DNA of 64,000 nt from Closterium sp. NIES-65. Its lineage: Eukaryota; Streptophyta; Zygnematophyceae; Desmidiales; Closteriaceae. The notes beneath the pieces are model-generated. The model was not told the origin of the DNA. It was given only the letters and a program-made list of their open reading frames with translations, and did no database searches. A program made the translations under genes and the position numbers. How positions within the stretch are numbered: position 1 is the stretch's first letter; each line of letters begins with the position of its first letter. Positions 22,712-29,373 of this stretch are shown one piece after another. The DNA lies in NCBI GenBank assembly GCA_948144175.1, contig CANXME010002337.1:253001-317000 (forward strand), read 5' to 3'.

Positions 22712-25700
22712 TGCTTTGCTTCCGTCTGTAGCAGCTGCAGCAGCAGCTTCAGCCACTGCTGTTGGCGCATACAGCGCTGCCACTGACGGCTCGGATGCAG
22801 CTGTGACAGGTACTGCCTCCGCCAGGGTGTGGCGAGTCAAGTTTGTGGCGGGCAAGGGAGGGGCGGGGAGGGCTTTGCAGGGAGGTGTGTGGGTAGCTGA
22901 GGAAGGGGAGATGGCGGAGAGAGGGGAGGAGATGGTGGGAAGAGGAGAGGAGGTGTGCCTTGTAACGAAGGAGCAAGTGCTGCTGCTTGGTGAAGGATGG
23001 GGAGTGGAGGGCAAAGATGGTCGGGATAAAGTGGGCGAAGGAGATGGTATGGGTGGAGCAGGAGGAGGAGATGGTATGGATGTGGATGGGGGAGAAGGGA
23101 AGAAGAGTAGAGAGCTCACTCAGATAGCAGATGGCGGAGAATTAGGGGAAGGAGTAGAGGCACGAGGAGCGGAAGGAGGAATTGGAGGAGGAAGAGAGGC
23201 GATGGAAACAGATGCAGCTGACACAGTAGGGCCCGCACCATCCATGCCAGACACAGCAGCAGCAGCGGAGGCAGCAGCAGCCAAAGAAAAAGAAGCAGCA
23301 GAGCCAGTGACAGCAGCAGCAGCAGAAGCAGAAGCATCGGCAGGAGGGGTAAGAGAAGAAGGGCTTCAATCAGGCAGTGCAGGGCAGCCTTGCTGGGTGG
23401 AGAAGGGCTGCCCGCTTCTCTCCTCATCTTTCCTCTTCTCCACTCTCCTCTCTCTCCCTCTCTCAGCGTTCAAAGCCCAGGTGCAGCAGGCAATGCAGGC
23501 AACCTTGCTGGGTGCGGGGAGGGGCGAGCTAGGAACGGAAGGGGGGACAAGCGGGATAGGACTGAATGAGGTGACTTTTGAGTCGGCTCAAAAGTCGCCG
23601 GAAGAGGGGACAAGCAGGATAGGACGGAATGCTGCAAGAGAAGCAAGCAGGGAAAGGGAGGAAGCGAGGGAAGGGGGGAAAGAGAGTGGCATGGGGGAGT
23701 TAGTGGGGCGGCTTGTGCGCGTGTTGGAGGGACTTGTTGGGGTGCAGGAGGAGGGTGAAGGCGCTGCAGCAGGCAAGGCTAGTGGGGCGGATGCGAGGGA
23801 GGCGGATGCGAGGGAGGCGGATGCGAGGGAGGCGGAAGCAGTTGGCCATGAAGGGGAGGAGGAGGGGCATGGGCAGCATGCAGGGCAGGAAGGGAAGGAA
23901 GGCGGGCAGGAGGACCAGGAGGGGGAGACAGCAGAGCAAGAGGACTTGCAGCAAGGCAAGTCAAGAGGCACTCTCCCTACTGCACAGGACGAGGCGAAGG
24001 CTGTAGCTGCTCTGGAAGCACTGCTGCTGCTCGACCCCTCCGCTTCCCACCCCAGCTTCCGCTCCTTCCTCTCTCTCACCCACAGTCACGGACACAAACA
24101 CAATCTCGGTCGGTCTCGCGGTCGCAATCACGCTCGCTCCTTTTCTCCCTCTCCCCGCCTCCTGCTCCTCCCCCGCATGCTCCATGCGGCATATGCCGCC
24201 CTCTCTGACCCACGCGTGCCTGATGCTGCCGTTTTCAGTCTCGCCTCCTTTCTCTGCCAGCAAGGGGCAGTCTGCGACTTACCCTCAGTACGACAAGGGC
24301 ACGGTTCGAAGTTACCTGTTGGAGAGGATGTGAGGGCGGAAGGAGGTGGGGATGAGGAGTGGAGTGTGTGGGCTGTTCGGGAGTTGGCGCAAGCAGCTCT
24401 GAGGTTCATTGCAGGTGCTTTAGAGGCAGGTCGGAGTGGTGATGATCAAATCAGCGAGATCGCTACGGTGCGATCTCAGCCATCCGTTTTCGTTTTGACA
24501 TCAAAGGAAGCAGCGGGGCTCGCTCAAATCGCTGCGGCTGAGCTGGCAGCTTCTGATTGGCTGACTGAGCATGCCGTTTGTCAAAAGGAGGCGCCAAAGC
24601 AGCAAGCAGAGGGAAGCAGGAGAGATGGAGGAGGAATGTGGGGAGTGTGGAGAGGTGCAGGCTTTAGAGAGGGGGAAGGGGAGGGGGAGGAGGAGAGGGA
24701 GCAGGAGGAGGAGAGGAGGCAAGCGGATGAAAGGGAGGTGGTGCTGGTGCAGGTGTTGACGAGAGCAGGCAGCTTCCTGCAAGCTGCTGAATATGCTGAT
24801 GTTGCTGCTGGGGATGCCAGTGGTTGGGATGCTGAAAGTGCTGATGGTGGTGCTGACGGTGGTGGCAGCAGCACCCGTACATCCCGGGCGATTGTGGATG
24901 AGCTGTGAGTGCTGCTTCCTTCCTTGCTTGCATGCTTGCTTGCTTCCTTGCTTCCTTTAGGACCCCCCAAAAGATCGATGGCAGGTACTTGTTTGAACTC
25001 CGGCCATGGTATCATTTTGTTTTCTTAGTTATTATTTAAGCCATCGCTCCTCCCTCCTGCACATTTTCTCAGGTGTCGACTCACTCAGCAGCAGCAGTGG
25101 AACAACCAGCAGGGCAATCAGACCCATCATTTCATGGCAGAAGCTGCATGGAAGCTTCTCGCAGGCCTCTACTGCACAGCGCCAGACGCACTCTCCAGGC
25201 ACCTTCCTGAGCCGCGGGCCGGTTGGAAGGGTCGTGTGGCCTCTCGCTCTGTCCCTGAAAGATACGCCCGGGCATCTGAAACTCTCTCCTCATTGGCCCG
25301 CACTCTCCAGCAGCTCGTTCAGTCCTGCCTGCCCGGACCTTCCTCCGGGCAGAAAAACGAGATGGGTGCTGATTTTTCGACAGGGGTGGGAGGGGAAGGA
25401 GTGGGGGGAGAGAAGGGAGGGGAGGGGGAGAGGGAGAATGAAAAGAAGAGGAAGTTGGAGGAGGAAGAGGAGGCGGAGAGGGAGAAGGAAAGGGAGAGGA
25501 AGACAGCAAGTACATTGCTGTATCTGCGTGGCATGGCGGTGGCTCATCCGATGCTTGTTGTTCCCTTGCTGCCCATGCTGGCAGCGCAGCTGCAGGTGAG
25601 ACCTTGGTTCCCCTCCATCCCCACTTCTTTTTCCCCTATACTGTGCACCACACTCCAAGTCCTCGTTCCTAACATTACCTGTGTATCCCAGTCATAGCTG

Positions 25701-28147
25701 CACTCAGTGCCTTCTCCCAGTCCTTGTACTCCTCTCAGTCCTCCAAACTCCAAAGCTCCTACTCGCCCTCTCTTTCTCTGCTCCCTCTCTTATGCCCCCT
25801 TTCTGTGCCCCACACCACACCCCAGGATCTCATCTCTCTGGTGACCTGCTCGTCCCAGTCACTCAAGTCAGCAGCAGTCAACGCCTTCTCCTCTGCCCTC
25901 GTGCTGCTCTCCGCCCTCCAGCCCTCCCTACTCGCCCTCTACAACCGTCCCCCCTCCACCACCACCACCACCAGCACCACTGTCAACAGCAGCAGCGGCG
26001 GCAGCAGTAACAACCGCAACGTGTTGGCAGTGTGTGTGCAGCCATTCTTGGACCTTCTACTGACGCTGAGACTAAGGGACAAGCCCACTGTGGTGCGACT
26101 GGTGGCGCAGCTCTCTGACTTCCTCCTCCGCTGTTGCTCCCACTCTGCTGCCGCTGACATGCACGTGGGCATGAATGGTGCCATGCATGCACAAGCGCAC
26201 ATGGCTCCACATGGTCCCATGCGTGCAGACACTCAGACAGGCACAACAAAGATCTCTCAGCAAGCAGGCTCCCATCTCAAGAGTCTAGAGCTGGTGCGCG
26301 CGCACAGGGGCGGGGCGTTGGCGCACGCAGCAAAGCACTTCGGCAAGGTGAAGAAGCTGAAGCTGCTGCTCGCAACACTGGATGGTGGAGACAAGCCCAC
26401 TGTTGAAGGAGAGGGTGAAGGAAGGGAAGGGGACCCGTCGTCGGGGAAATGGGTGGGGTTGAGCGCAAGGCTGGTTCTTGTGCTGCAAGGCTCAGCGAGT
26501 GGCGCTTCAGTTGAGGACGAGTGGTGGCTGTCAGGAGATGATGCCTCTACTGCTGCTCGTGGTGCTGCTGCTGGTGCTGCAGCTGGCATTGAAGCAGGGA
26601 AAGCAGCAGGAGAAGGGGCCCACGTGGAAGCAGTGATGGGAGTGCTGCAGGAGATAGAGTCATTGGCAGCACAGCAACCAGCCAGACTAGCCCTTTTCCA
26701 GGAACCCCTCTGCATGGCTCTGCTCTGCTGCCCGTTCCCCCACTCTCCCTCTCTTCCCCCCTCCCTCGCTGCTGTTGGTGGTGGGAGTGTTGCACCTGCT
26801 GGGGTTACTGGGTTAGCAGCAGCGGCTGCGGCTGGTGGTGGGGTGGAAGGGAGGGTGGATGGGGGGATGGTGGTGGATGCGGTGCTGAGGCTGCTGGAGC
26901 GAATGCTGCTGCATGCATACGGGTGAGAAAGAGGGTGCTCTCTATCACGACCATGCCTCTGTTGTCTACTGGTGCTGTTTCGGGAATACCTGACGCTATT
27001 CCAGTAACGGGAGCACCTTCAGTTAGAATACTGTGCGACTGCAGCCGTTGAGATTACCCACAGCCCGAACAGCTTCACATCCTGGCTCTATGCACCTAAC
27101 CTCCCTTTCTTCCTTTCTCTTCTCTCTTCTCACCTCTCCTGTCCCCCCCTTCTCACCTCCTCCCACCCTTCCCCTCCCATGCAGTGCCTGTAACCTCGCC
27201 ATCGTCGCCTCCTCTCTCCTGCGCCTGCTCCACTCTCTCTCCCTCCACCCCCAACCCCCCCTCCTGCTGCTGCTCTCCTCCTACATGCCTCGCCTGCTCT
27301 GCCTCCTCCCAGGTATGATCATTCCACCACAGTATGTTTATTAGAAACAACACAAACAAACAAACTAGCACGCTCTGTTTCTTCATGTATTGGTGCGTGG
27401 TTTTGAGTGAGGATTTGACTGACAGCGCATGTGTTTTCGCCTGTGTGTTTGCCTGCAATGCTTCCTGCTAGCTTGGCTTGGTGACTCACCCTTGTGCCCT
27501 TGCATCCGCCCCCACCCACCTGTACCAATCAATAAAAATCTCCTTACACCCCATCCTTTCATGCACCCTTTGTTCCTCTCTACGCTACCAACCCCGGACT
27601 CCCCACCCTCTCCCTCCCCCTTTTAATACCCCAATGCAGACCACACGCAGCAGCTGCTCGATGCGCTCATGCACCTGCCGCTCTTTCCCCTCCTGTATCC
27701 CACCAACTCCCCACTCCCTCACCCCACTCCCACTCCCACTTCCTCACCCTTTTCAATACCTCCCAGCAGACCACAGGCAGCAGCTGCTAGATGCACTCAT
27801 GCATCTGCCGCCACACCATTCGCTTCCAGCTCCTCCACCCGCCAACATGGGCTTTGGCATGGGCTCCCCACCTGCTCACCCCTCCTTCCTCCCCCACCTT
27901 TCACCCCCAATGTTCCCCAGCAGACCACAGGCAGCAGCTGCTAGATGCACTCATGCATCTGCCGCCACACCATTCGCTCCCTCCAGCTCCACCCATCGGC
28001 ATGGGCTTTAGCTGCGCCCCTTCCCACTCCCATGAGTCACCACCTGAGCCTGGGAGGCCTGGCACCAGCACCACCAGCACTCCCCTCCGTGATTCCGATG
28101 ACCCGCTGCTGTGTACAGTGCGCTCTATAGTGGCCGTGGAGTTGTGA
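2076..28147 (+). CDS. INTS1: Integrator complex subunit 1, very long multi-exon gene
   Basis: INTS1 is a scaffold HEAT-repeat subunit of the nuclear Integrator complex, which cleaves snRNA 3' ends and attenuates RNA polymerase II. Conserved blocks occur in the same order as in the animal protein: CRLLLHAFAARPRWPVAFLE plus YLSDACGPRHWVD (animal YIEDSLGERIWVD); LGAGYPSVRVQAASLL; PMEIAAQLVNIRPEY; AVTWCATVVAADCSSLCP plus DLLRCVLFFDP; VGLPVLEETLARVILLGIS (animal VPILEDTLMRILVIGLS); AAMQMLLHLLVRAATV; ASWSWLHGFL; MAVAHPMLVVPLLPMLAAQL (animal LAVAHPLLLLRHLPMIAALL). The start at 2076 (MASSGGSSGGG) opens a long low-complexity N-terminal exon. The stop at 28147 follows DPLLCTVRSIVAVEL, like the animal C-terminus. 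There are about 20 core exons with GT-AG borders. A frame change around 3.6-3.9 kb means an unrecognised intron or an assembly indel. Many exons have tandem copies (separate entries), so the exact exon chain is uncertain. Confidence 0.92.
2750..2832 (+). repeat. CAG trinucleotide run (poly-Gln) in INTS1
   Basis: A nearly pure CAG run of about 27 codons inside a longer Gln-rich coding region. It encodes poly-glutamine in the INTS1 frame and poly-Ser or poly-Ala in other frames. Confidence 0.95.
4155..4335 (+). repeat. GGTGCT hexamer array (Ala-Gly repeat)
   Basis: About 28 GGTGCT/GGTGAT hexamers in tandem, encoding alternating Gly and Ala/Asp in the INTS1 frame. The run is interrupted by a few GAT variants, which suggests local unit shuffling. 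Confidence 0.95.
6591..7141 (+). repeat. Four tandem copies of an exon end with its splice donor
   Basis: The segment coding EELAGAIAGRKLTALPPFSKAEG occurs four times. Each copy ends in the same donor GAAG/GTGAG (GT at 6677, 6803, 6970 and 7136). Copies 3 and 4 are about 170 bp apart and share the intron piece beginning GGTGTGAT and containing GTTTGGTTTAGGGTGAGGGA. Copies 1 and 2 are joined in frame. The gene therefore offers four near-identical 5' splice sites; I cannot tell which are used. Confidence 0.9.
7221..7254. repeat. 34-bp near-perfect palindrome between two direct repeats
   Basis: GAGGTGACTTTTGAGTC at 7221-7237 is followed immediately by its reverse complement with one mismatch, giving a palindrome centred on GTCGAC. 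It is flanked by two copies of a ~70-bp direct repeat starting GATGTGTGCACTGCTG (about 7149-7220 and 7254-7325). A second, weaker copy (GAGGTGACTTTTGAGTTGAC) lies at 7355-7388. The same motif recurs at other duplication junctions in the window. Confidence 0.9.
7584..8716 (+). repeat. INTS1: Six tandem copies of one INTS1 exon
   Basis: Acceptor plus exon start recur at about 7584, 7740, 7974, 8120, 8272 and 8445. Each copy encodes a variant of LDLHDLVWSAHARSDLP followed by LDALLAQTIALCHRHMAFH. Only the last copy runs on into the rest of the exon (YHYCSLAFVSKKIPEAFGLR, donor after 8716), which aligns with animal LYLSLMYLAKIKPNIFATEG. The other five end after the shared block in pyrimidine-rich sequence that leads to the next acceptor. 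They could be dead copies, alternative 3' splice sites, or cassette exons. Substitutions between copies are few, so the duplications look recent relative to the gene. Confidence 0.9.
8985..9511 (+). CDS. INTS1: INTS1 conserved exon (PF-like HEAT block) plus two decayed copies
   Basis: The live exon is about 9308-9511 (acceptor CATGCAG, donor CTAGAG/GTAAGC). It encodes ALLSVLMAPDADD, a Gly-rich linker, then VLLQALACRLLLHAFAARPR and WPVAFLE, matching animal LVSVLACNLLMAAYEEDENWPEIF. Two decayed copies of its first 40 bases lie upstream (about 8989-9027 and 9176-9222). Between them are about 2.6 units (9029-9128) of a 37-38-bp repeat containing the GAGGTGACTTTTGAG half-motif and AAGGTGCCTCAAGAG. 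Confidence 0.85.
9664..10348 (+). CDS. INTS1: INTS1 exons with the YLSDACGPRHWVD block
   Basis: Exon 9664-10026 begins AYLSDACGPRHWVDLDTC and continues FVSAVSACLPHSL. This is the most diagnostic INTS1 block (animal YIEDSLGERIWVDSPHCKTFVDNIQ). An Ala/Pro-rich linker follows. The next exon, 10188-10348, encodes ETEAEIERLFVGSIQRMVSS and ENPRHLIR, matching animal YVLDMLRDQLNRR and NVSRNLLRLL. The donor after CATCAG is at 10349. Partial copies of this exon end recur at about 10446-10507 and 10630-10665. Confidence 0.9.
10723..11440 (+). repeat. INTS1: Duplicated INTS1 exon plus three copies of its 3' end
   Basis: The exon encoding LLVLGAGYPSVRVQAASLLP and WLSSTVHARSARLLLEQVIA occurs twice (from 10723 and from 10927). 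Only the second continues to DWRTLEHLLSIK with a donor at 11111, matching animal QDMDVISHLIKIRLK. The terminal part (GCACCTGCTGAGCATCAAGGT) is then repeated around 11200-11222, 11290-11315 and 11420-11443. Confidence 0.9.
11511..11962. repeat. 38-bp minisatellite, 12 units, in an INTS1 intron
   Basis: Twelve nearly identical 38-bp units (GCCCAGGGGGACTGTGAGTG, then AGGGGAGTCGACGCTGCT). First and last units differ at one base (GTCAACGC instead of GTCGACGC). Each unit carries CTGTGAGTG, which resembles a splice donor, and GTCGAC, the centre of the palindromic motif found elsewhere. The array lies in an intron; open frames across it are an artefact of the repeat. Confidence 0.95.
11985..12290. 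repeat. Two further short tandem arrays in the same intron region
   Basis: About 11985-12090 holds 20-bp units (GCAGCGTATGAGCGGGCGGT) repeated about five times. About 12120-12260 holds 22-bp units (CACACGCACCTCATACGCCTCT) repeated about six times. They flank a partial copy of the next INTS1 exon (about 12093-12122), so the arrays and the exon copies are interleaved. Confidence 0.85.
12093..12668 (+). repeat. INTS1: INTS1 exon PMEIAAQLVNIRPEY in one full and three partial copies
   Basis: The complete exon is about 12460-12555 (acceptor TGTGCAG, donor ATCAAG/GTGACT) and encodes GSQQGGSTLPMEIAAQLVNI then RPEYAAFVIK. Earlier partial copies lie at about 12093-12122 and 12295-12360. A copy of only the last 25 bases lies at about 12640-12668. 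Each partial copy keeps one splice border. Confidence 0.85.
12944..13612 (+). CDS. INTS1: INTS1 exons: RVLAAAVRAMA block and the short exon after it
   Basis: Exon about 12944-13285 encodes LLLWEIRKESPHHMRVLAAA followed by a charged Gly/Arg/Lys/Glu-rich insert and VEIGRVLQ. The head aligns with animal DYLRASRALLREIIKQ. The short exon about 13560-13612 encodes EFSVDPTLNPHLPALATK. A partial copy of that short exon lies at about 13450-13475. Confidence 0.7.
13670..14463 (+). repeat. INTS1: INTS1 exon LLRALSGLITPLHL in one full and two shorter copies
   Basis: The full exon (about 14022-14463) encodes LLRALSGLITPLHLCRQLFH and LPESLLVPAYCRLASLVRTL, then a coded Ala/Gly repeat and KALFDTACVQ. A copy from about 13840 to 13935 repeats its first 90 bases. 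A still shorter one lies at about 13680-13735. Variants are exon-like, and each has a pyrimidine-rich acceptor in front. Confidence 0.85.
14505..14600. repeat. 16-bp tandem array GTTTGTGTGCATATGC
   Basis: Six to seven units of GTTTGTGTGCATATGC directly after a splice donor, inside an INTS1 intron. Simple minisatellite; no function seen. Confidence 0.9.
14765..16150 (+). repeat. INTS1: INTS1 exon TEAVTWCATVVAADCSSLCP in one full and several partial copies
   Basis: The full exon (about 15670-15960) encodes TEAVTWCATVVAADCSSLCP, a Gln/Ala linker, then SIFDLLRCVLFFDPIP. This matches animal RDAVWWLHTVVPSISKLAP plus YVHCLHKVLFTEQP. Its first third recurs at about 14769-14850, 14929-14955 and 15520-15600. 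Its last third recurs at about 16045-16115 and in part at 16140-16165. Between the full exon and the first 3' copy lies a stretch (about 15994-16048) with two GGCGCCTCAA words related to the palindromic junction motif. Confidence 0.85.
16460..17000 (+). repeat. INTS1: Exact 140-bp tandem triplication of an INTS1 exon end plus intron
   Basis: The block encoding VVETWVGLPVLEETLARVIL with its donor, about 50 bp of intron and a poly-C acceptor tract is present three times at exactly 140-bp spacing (the word ACATGGGTGG starts at 16591, 16731 and 16871). Copies 1 and 2 look identical over the unit; copy 3 has a few changes (GAGTCATCCTCTTGG). Animal match: VPILEDTLMRILVIGLS. The near-identity means very recent duplication, gene conversion or an assembly artefact. 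Confidence 0.92.
17130..17996 (+). CDS. INTS1: INTS1 exons AAMQMLLHLLVRAA and LSAAIFKLASVVLP
   Basis: Exon about 17283-17395 encodes SPGPGQDAAMQMLLHLLVRA and LWAGRLVVSGPQ (animal LGPADAMELADHLVKRAAAV). A diverged partial copy of it precedes at about 17137-17200. Exon about 17671-17996 encodes LSAAIFKLASVVLPRPLLAL, KLLAARRFWQACCAAVLITA, a Pro/Ser linker and TVQRMLEALFMHHVPSV. This matches animal NLAISTLYWKAWPLLLVVAA and PTLKMLMEMVMTNNYSYP. Confidence 0.88.
17997..18340 (+). repeat. Repeated copies of an INTS1 exon end with donor
   Basis: After the donor at 17997, the piece GTGCCATCCGTGTAAG plus about 25 bp of intron is repeated at about 18028 and 18067. A longer copy of the exon end (CAGTGCAGCGCATGCTAGAAG to GCACCA) recurs at about 18133-18192 and 18267-18330. 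Each copy retains a donor-like GTAAG or GCAAG. Confidence 0.85.
18511..19325 (+). CDS. INTS1: INTS1 exon with two downstream copies of its end
   Basis: Exon about 18511-19042 encodes WQRQAEQDTQASALLRRLLS, a Gly/Ala-rich insert, then EWDRQFGLGRLLRQAFGASA and LEGLIRAQ. This aligns with animal VKSLNQSLRLGHLLCR and FLLHIIQRQ. The last 165 bp, with donor, are repeated at about 19063-19226 (184-bp spacing). The last 35 bp are repeated at about 19290-19322. Between copies 2 and 3 sits the junction motif GAGGTGACTTTTGAGGCACG with a hairpin partner (19263-19297). Confidence 0.88.
19435..20127 (+). CDS. INTS1: INTS1 exon ASWSWLHGFL to CHAVMRE
   Basis: One long exon encoding GGVAASWSWLHGFLSSNPAV and LAPTTQCAILYQQWRW (animal MPWLADLVQSSEGSLDVLPVQCLCEFLL), then DIVGLLAGKLASRVESKRAS and LYVGWLEEINQLPMAWDAAR plus VCHAVMRE (animal GYQWLLRDLPRLPLFDSVRS and LQQAIHMET). 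Two short repeats of the donor region (CCCCACGGTGAGAA) follow at 20121-20160. Confidence 0.88.
20403..24904 (+). CDS. INTS1: INTS1 large charged exon region
   Basis: The region opens with IVAYISYLHFWYRQQQS (animal ISAYLIYLSQHTP) and stays open for about 1,500 codons. It is mostly Glu/Lys/Gly-rich low complexity with islands of helical sequence (LNLPLLLARLIRTRPLLARQ; VVCVLCDLLREALEGG; VREDAAVFSLASFL-like pieces near 24.2 kb). It ends at a donor GAGCT/GTGAGT. The 23349-23600 part includes intron-like pyrimidine sequence and a copy of the junction palindrome, yet stays open, so a small intron there is possible. Most of this expansion is absent from animal INTS1. Confidence 0.7.
20791..21075 (+). 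repeat. 12-bp GAGAAGGAGGGT coding array
   Basis: More than 20 units of a 12-bp repeat encoding Gly/Ser-Glu-Lys-Glu in the INTS1 frame. It adds a long, highly charged stretch. Units differ mainly at one base (GGT/AGT). Confidence 0.95.
23535..23632. repeat. Junction palindrome flanked by ~30-bp direct repeats, in open frame
   Basis: GAGGTGACTTTTGAGTCGGC followed by its mirror (23568-23600) sits exactly between two copies of GGGGACAAGCGGGATAGGAC-type sequence (about 23541-23567 and 23606-23632). The arrangement is the same as at 7221: palindrome in the middle, tandem copies of local sequence on each side. Here it falls in a stretch that is open in the INTS1 frame. Confidence 0.88.
25073..26922 (+). 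CDS. INTS1: INTS1 C-terminal HEAT exons
   Basis: Exon about 25073-25595 encodes MAEAAWKLLAGLYCTAPDAL and LYLRGMAVAHPMLVVPLLPM, matching animal ACRKLAVAHPLLLLRHLPMI. Exon about 25826-26922 encodes DLISLVTCSSQSLKSAAVNA, VQPFLDLLLTLRLRDKPTVV and GVLQEIESLAAQQPARLALF, matching animal LLSFIRLLLNYRKSSR and LLEVLSDIDEMSRRRPEIL. Borders are normal: acceptors TTTCTCAG and CACCCCAG, donors CTGCAG/GTGAG and ATACGG/GTGAG. Confidence 0.88.
27185..28147 (+). CDS. INTS1: INTS1 last exons, with the last exon start in three copies
   Basis: Exon about 27185-27312 encodes CNLAIVASSLLRLLHSLSLH and LLLSSYMPRLLCLLP. The next exon start, DHRQQLLDALMHLPPHHSLP, appears three times: about 27638, 27772 and 27924. Only the third runs to the stop at 28147 through TPLRDSDDPLLCTVRSIVAV. 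The first two copies each have their own AG acceptor and end in pyrimidine-rich sequence. All three would let the gene end in frame only through the last copy. Confidence 0.85.
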
Positions 28148-28491
28148 AACTGTGGAGCTGTGTGGGGCTGAGACGCAAATAGAGGTGTATGTGGGTGCTG
28201 CAGTGCTCTACACAATGCTTCATAGCAGCCGCATGGAGTAGTGAAGCTTTGGGAGTACATTACTCTTGTAGATTTAGTATCCGTGGGGTGCTTCAGAATT
28301 TAGACGTGGCATAGCCAGGATGATCATCATGGTAGACGAATCCAAGCTGTCTTACCCCCCATAAACATTTGTTTGGTTCTACAATAATGTGCTATGAAAG
28401 GTGAATGTACAGAATCTCAAATGCAGGATGTGGGTGGTGCGGTGAGAGAGATTTCAACAGCAGGTCCACCCTACAGAGACGCTGTTGCTGC
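28148..28491. other. Convergent 3' spacer between INTS1 and CMC2
   Basis: The two stop codons face each other across about 345 bases. The interval must hold both 3' UTRs. I see no further gene or repeat in it. Confidence 0.6.
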
Positions 28492-29373
28492 TCATGACTG
28501 AGATCCCTCCTGCTGCCTCAGCGTTTCAGTCCATCTGGGGACTCCTGCTGCCTCATCTGCTGCCTTCTGCTCCCTCAGCCTTTCCCTGAACTCCCTACTG
28601 GCTTTGAGATTCACTGTTCTGCGCTCCACTTTCTGCACGCAGCACACAAGGGACAGCGGGCGACAGGGAAGTTGATGTTTGGTTCGACTCAAGGTTGACC
28701 TCCCTGCTGGCCTTGAGATTCACTGTTCTATGCTCCACTTTCTGCACTCAATACGTGAGGGATAGCGAGATACAGGGACGTTTCTCAGACAAACAAGAGA
28801 GGGAGATAAGAATGACGAATGAGCCCGTGGTGCACACCAAAGAGGCACTAACCTGTCTCGGAAGAGATTTTAGAAGAATCCTGTGACCACCTAGCGTGCT
28901 TAGGGGTCTCCGCTACACCTCAAGCACCCTTTTGAATGGAGAACATGGATGGTTGCTGTGCTGAGTACCAAGGCACACATAAGACATGCACGCAACCTTG
29001 GTAATGCAGCCTGCATGACTTTGTTCCATTCTGCAAAATGGTGCTACCGTGATAATTACCTCTTGTCGGAAGCACGCGTCGAGCTCCACCTTAATGCCGC
29101 TGCACACGTTCCAGAACTTGGCAATGGGGTGCTCCTCGTGGCATCGCTTCAGCTTCTCGATCAGCTGCACGCGGGAACGGTGGAACAAGCGAACGCGATG
29201 TAGGTTCACGACCAGAAGGACAACCTAATGTAGGTTTATGAATCTATCACTAGGCTCATAGCTGAAATCCCTGGCAATACCCTGGCAAATAAAACACCCC
29301 ATAGCTGAAGTTTCCGGCCGTCTCTTACCTCTGCGCACTTCGGGTGCTTCTCAACGGTCAATAAAGGGTGCAT
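28492..29373 (-). CDS. CMC2: COX assembly mitochondrial protein 2 homologue, three exons
   Basis: CMC2 is a small twin-CX9C protein of the mitochondrial intermembrane space that assists cytochrome c oxidase biogenesis; such proteins are imported by the MIA40 disulfide relay. Exon 1 (29373-29329) encodes MHPLLTVEKHPKCAE, exon 2 (29164-29060) LIEKLKRCHEEHPIAKFWNV to CFRQE, and exon 3 (28632-28492) KVERRTVNLKASREFRERLR to the stop. All junctions are phase 0 with GT donors and CAG acceptors; total 96 aa, a usual length. Cysteines at 13/23 and 36/46 give two exact C-x9-C motifs, and MHP plus HPKC at the N-terminus are family hallmarks. It is convergent with INTS1 and divergent from the syntaxin-like gene. 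A partial extra copy of exon 3 lies in intron 2. Confidence 0.95.
28675..28770 (-). repeat. Partial duplicate of CMC2 exon 3 with junction motif
   Basis: The acceptor and first ~45 bases of CMC2 exon 3 recur in intron 2 (about 28697-28755 on the minus strand), encoding KVEHRTVNLKASRE. The copy is bordered at 28681-28703 by GGTTCGACTCAAGGTTGACC, a decayed half of the junction palindrome. The pattern is the same as in INTS1: exon piece, motif, exon piece. Confidence 0.85.
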
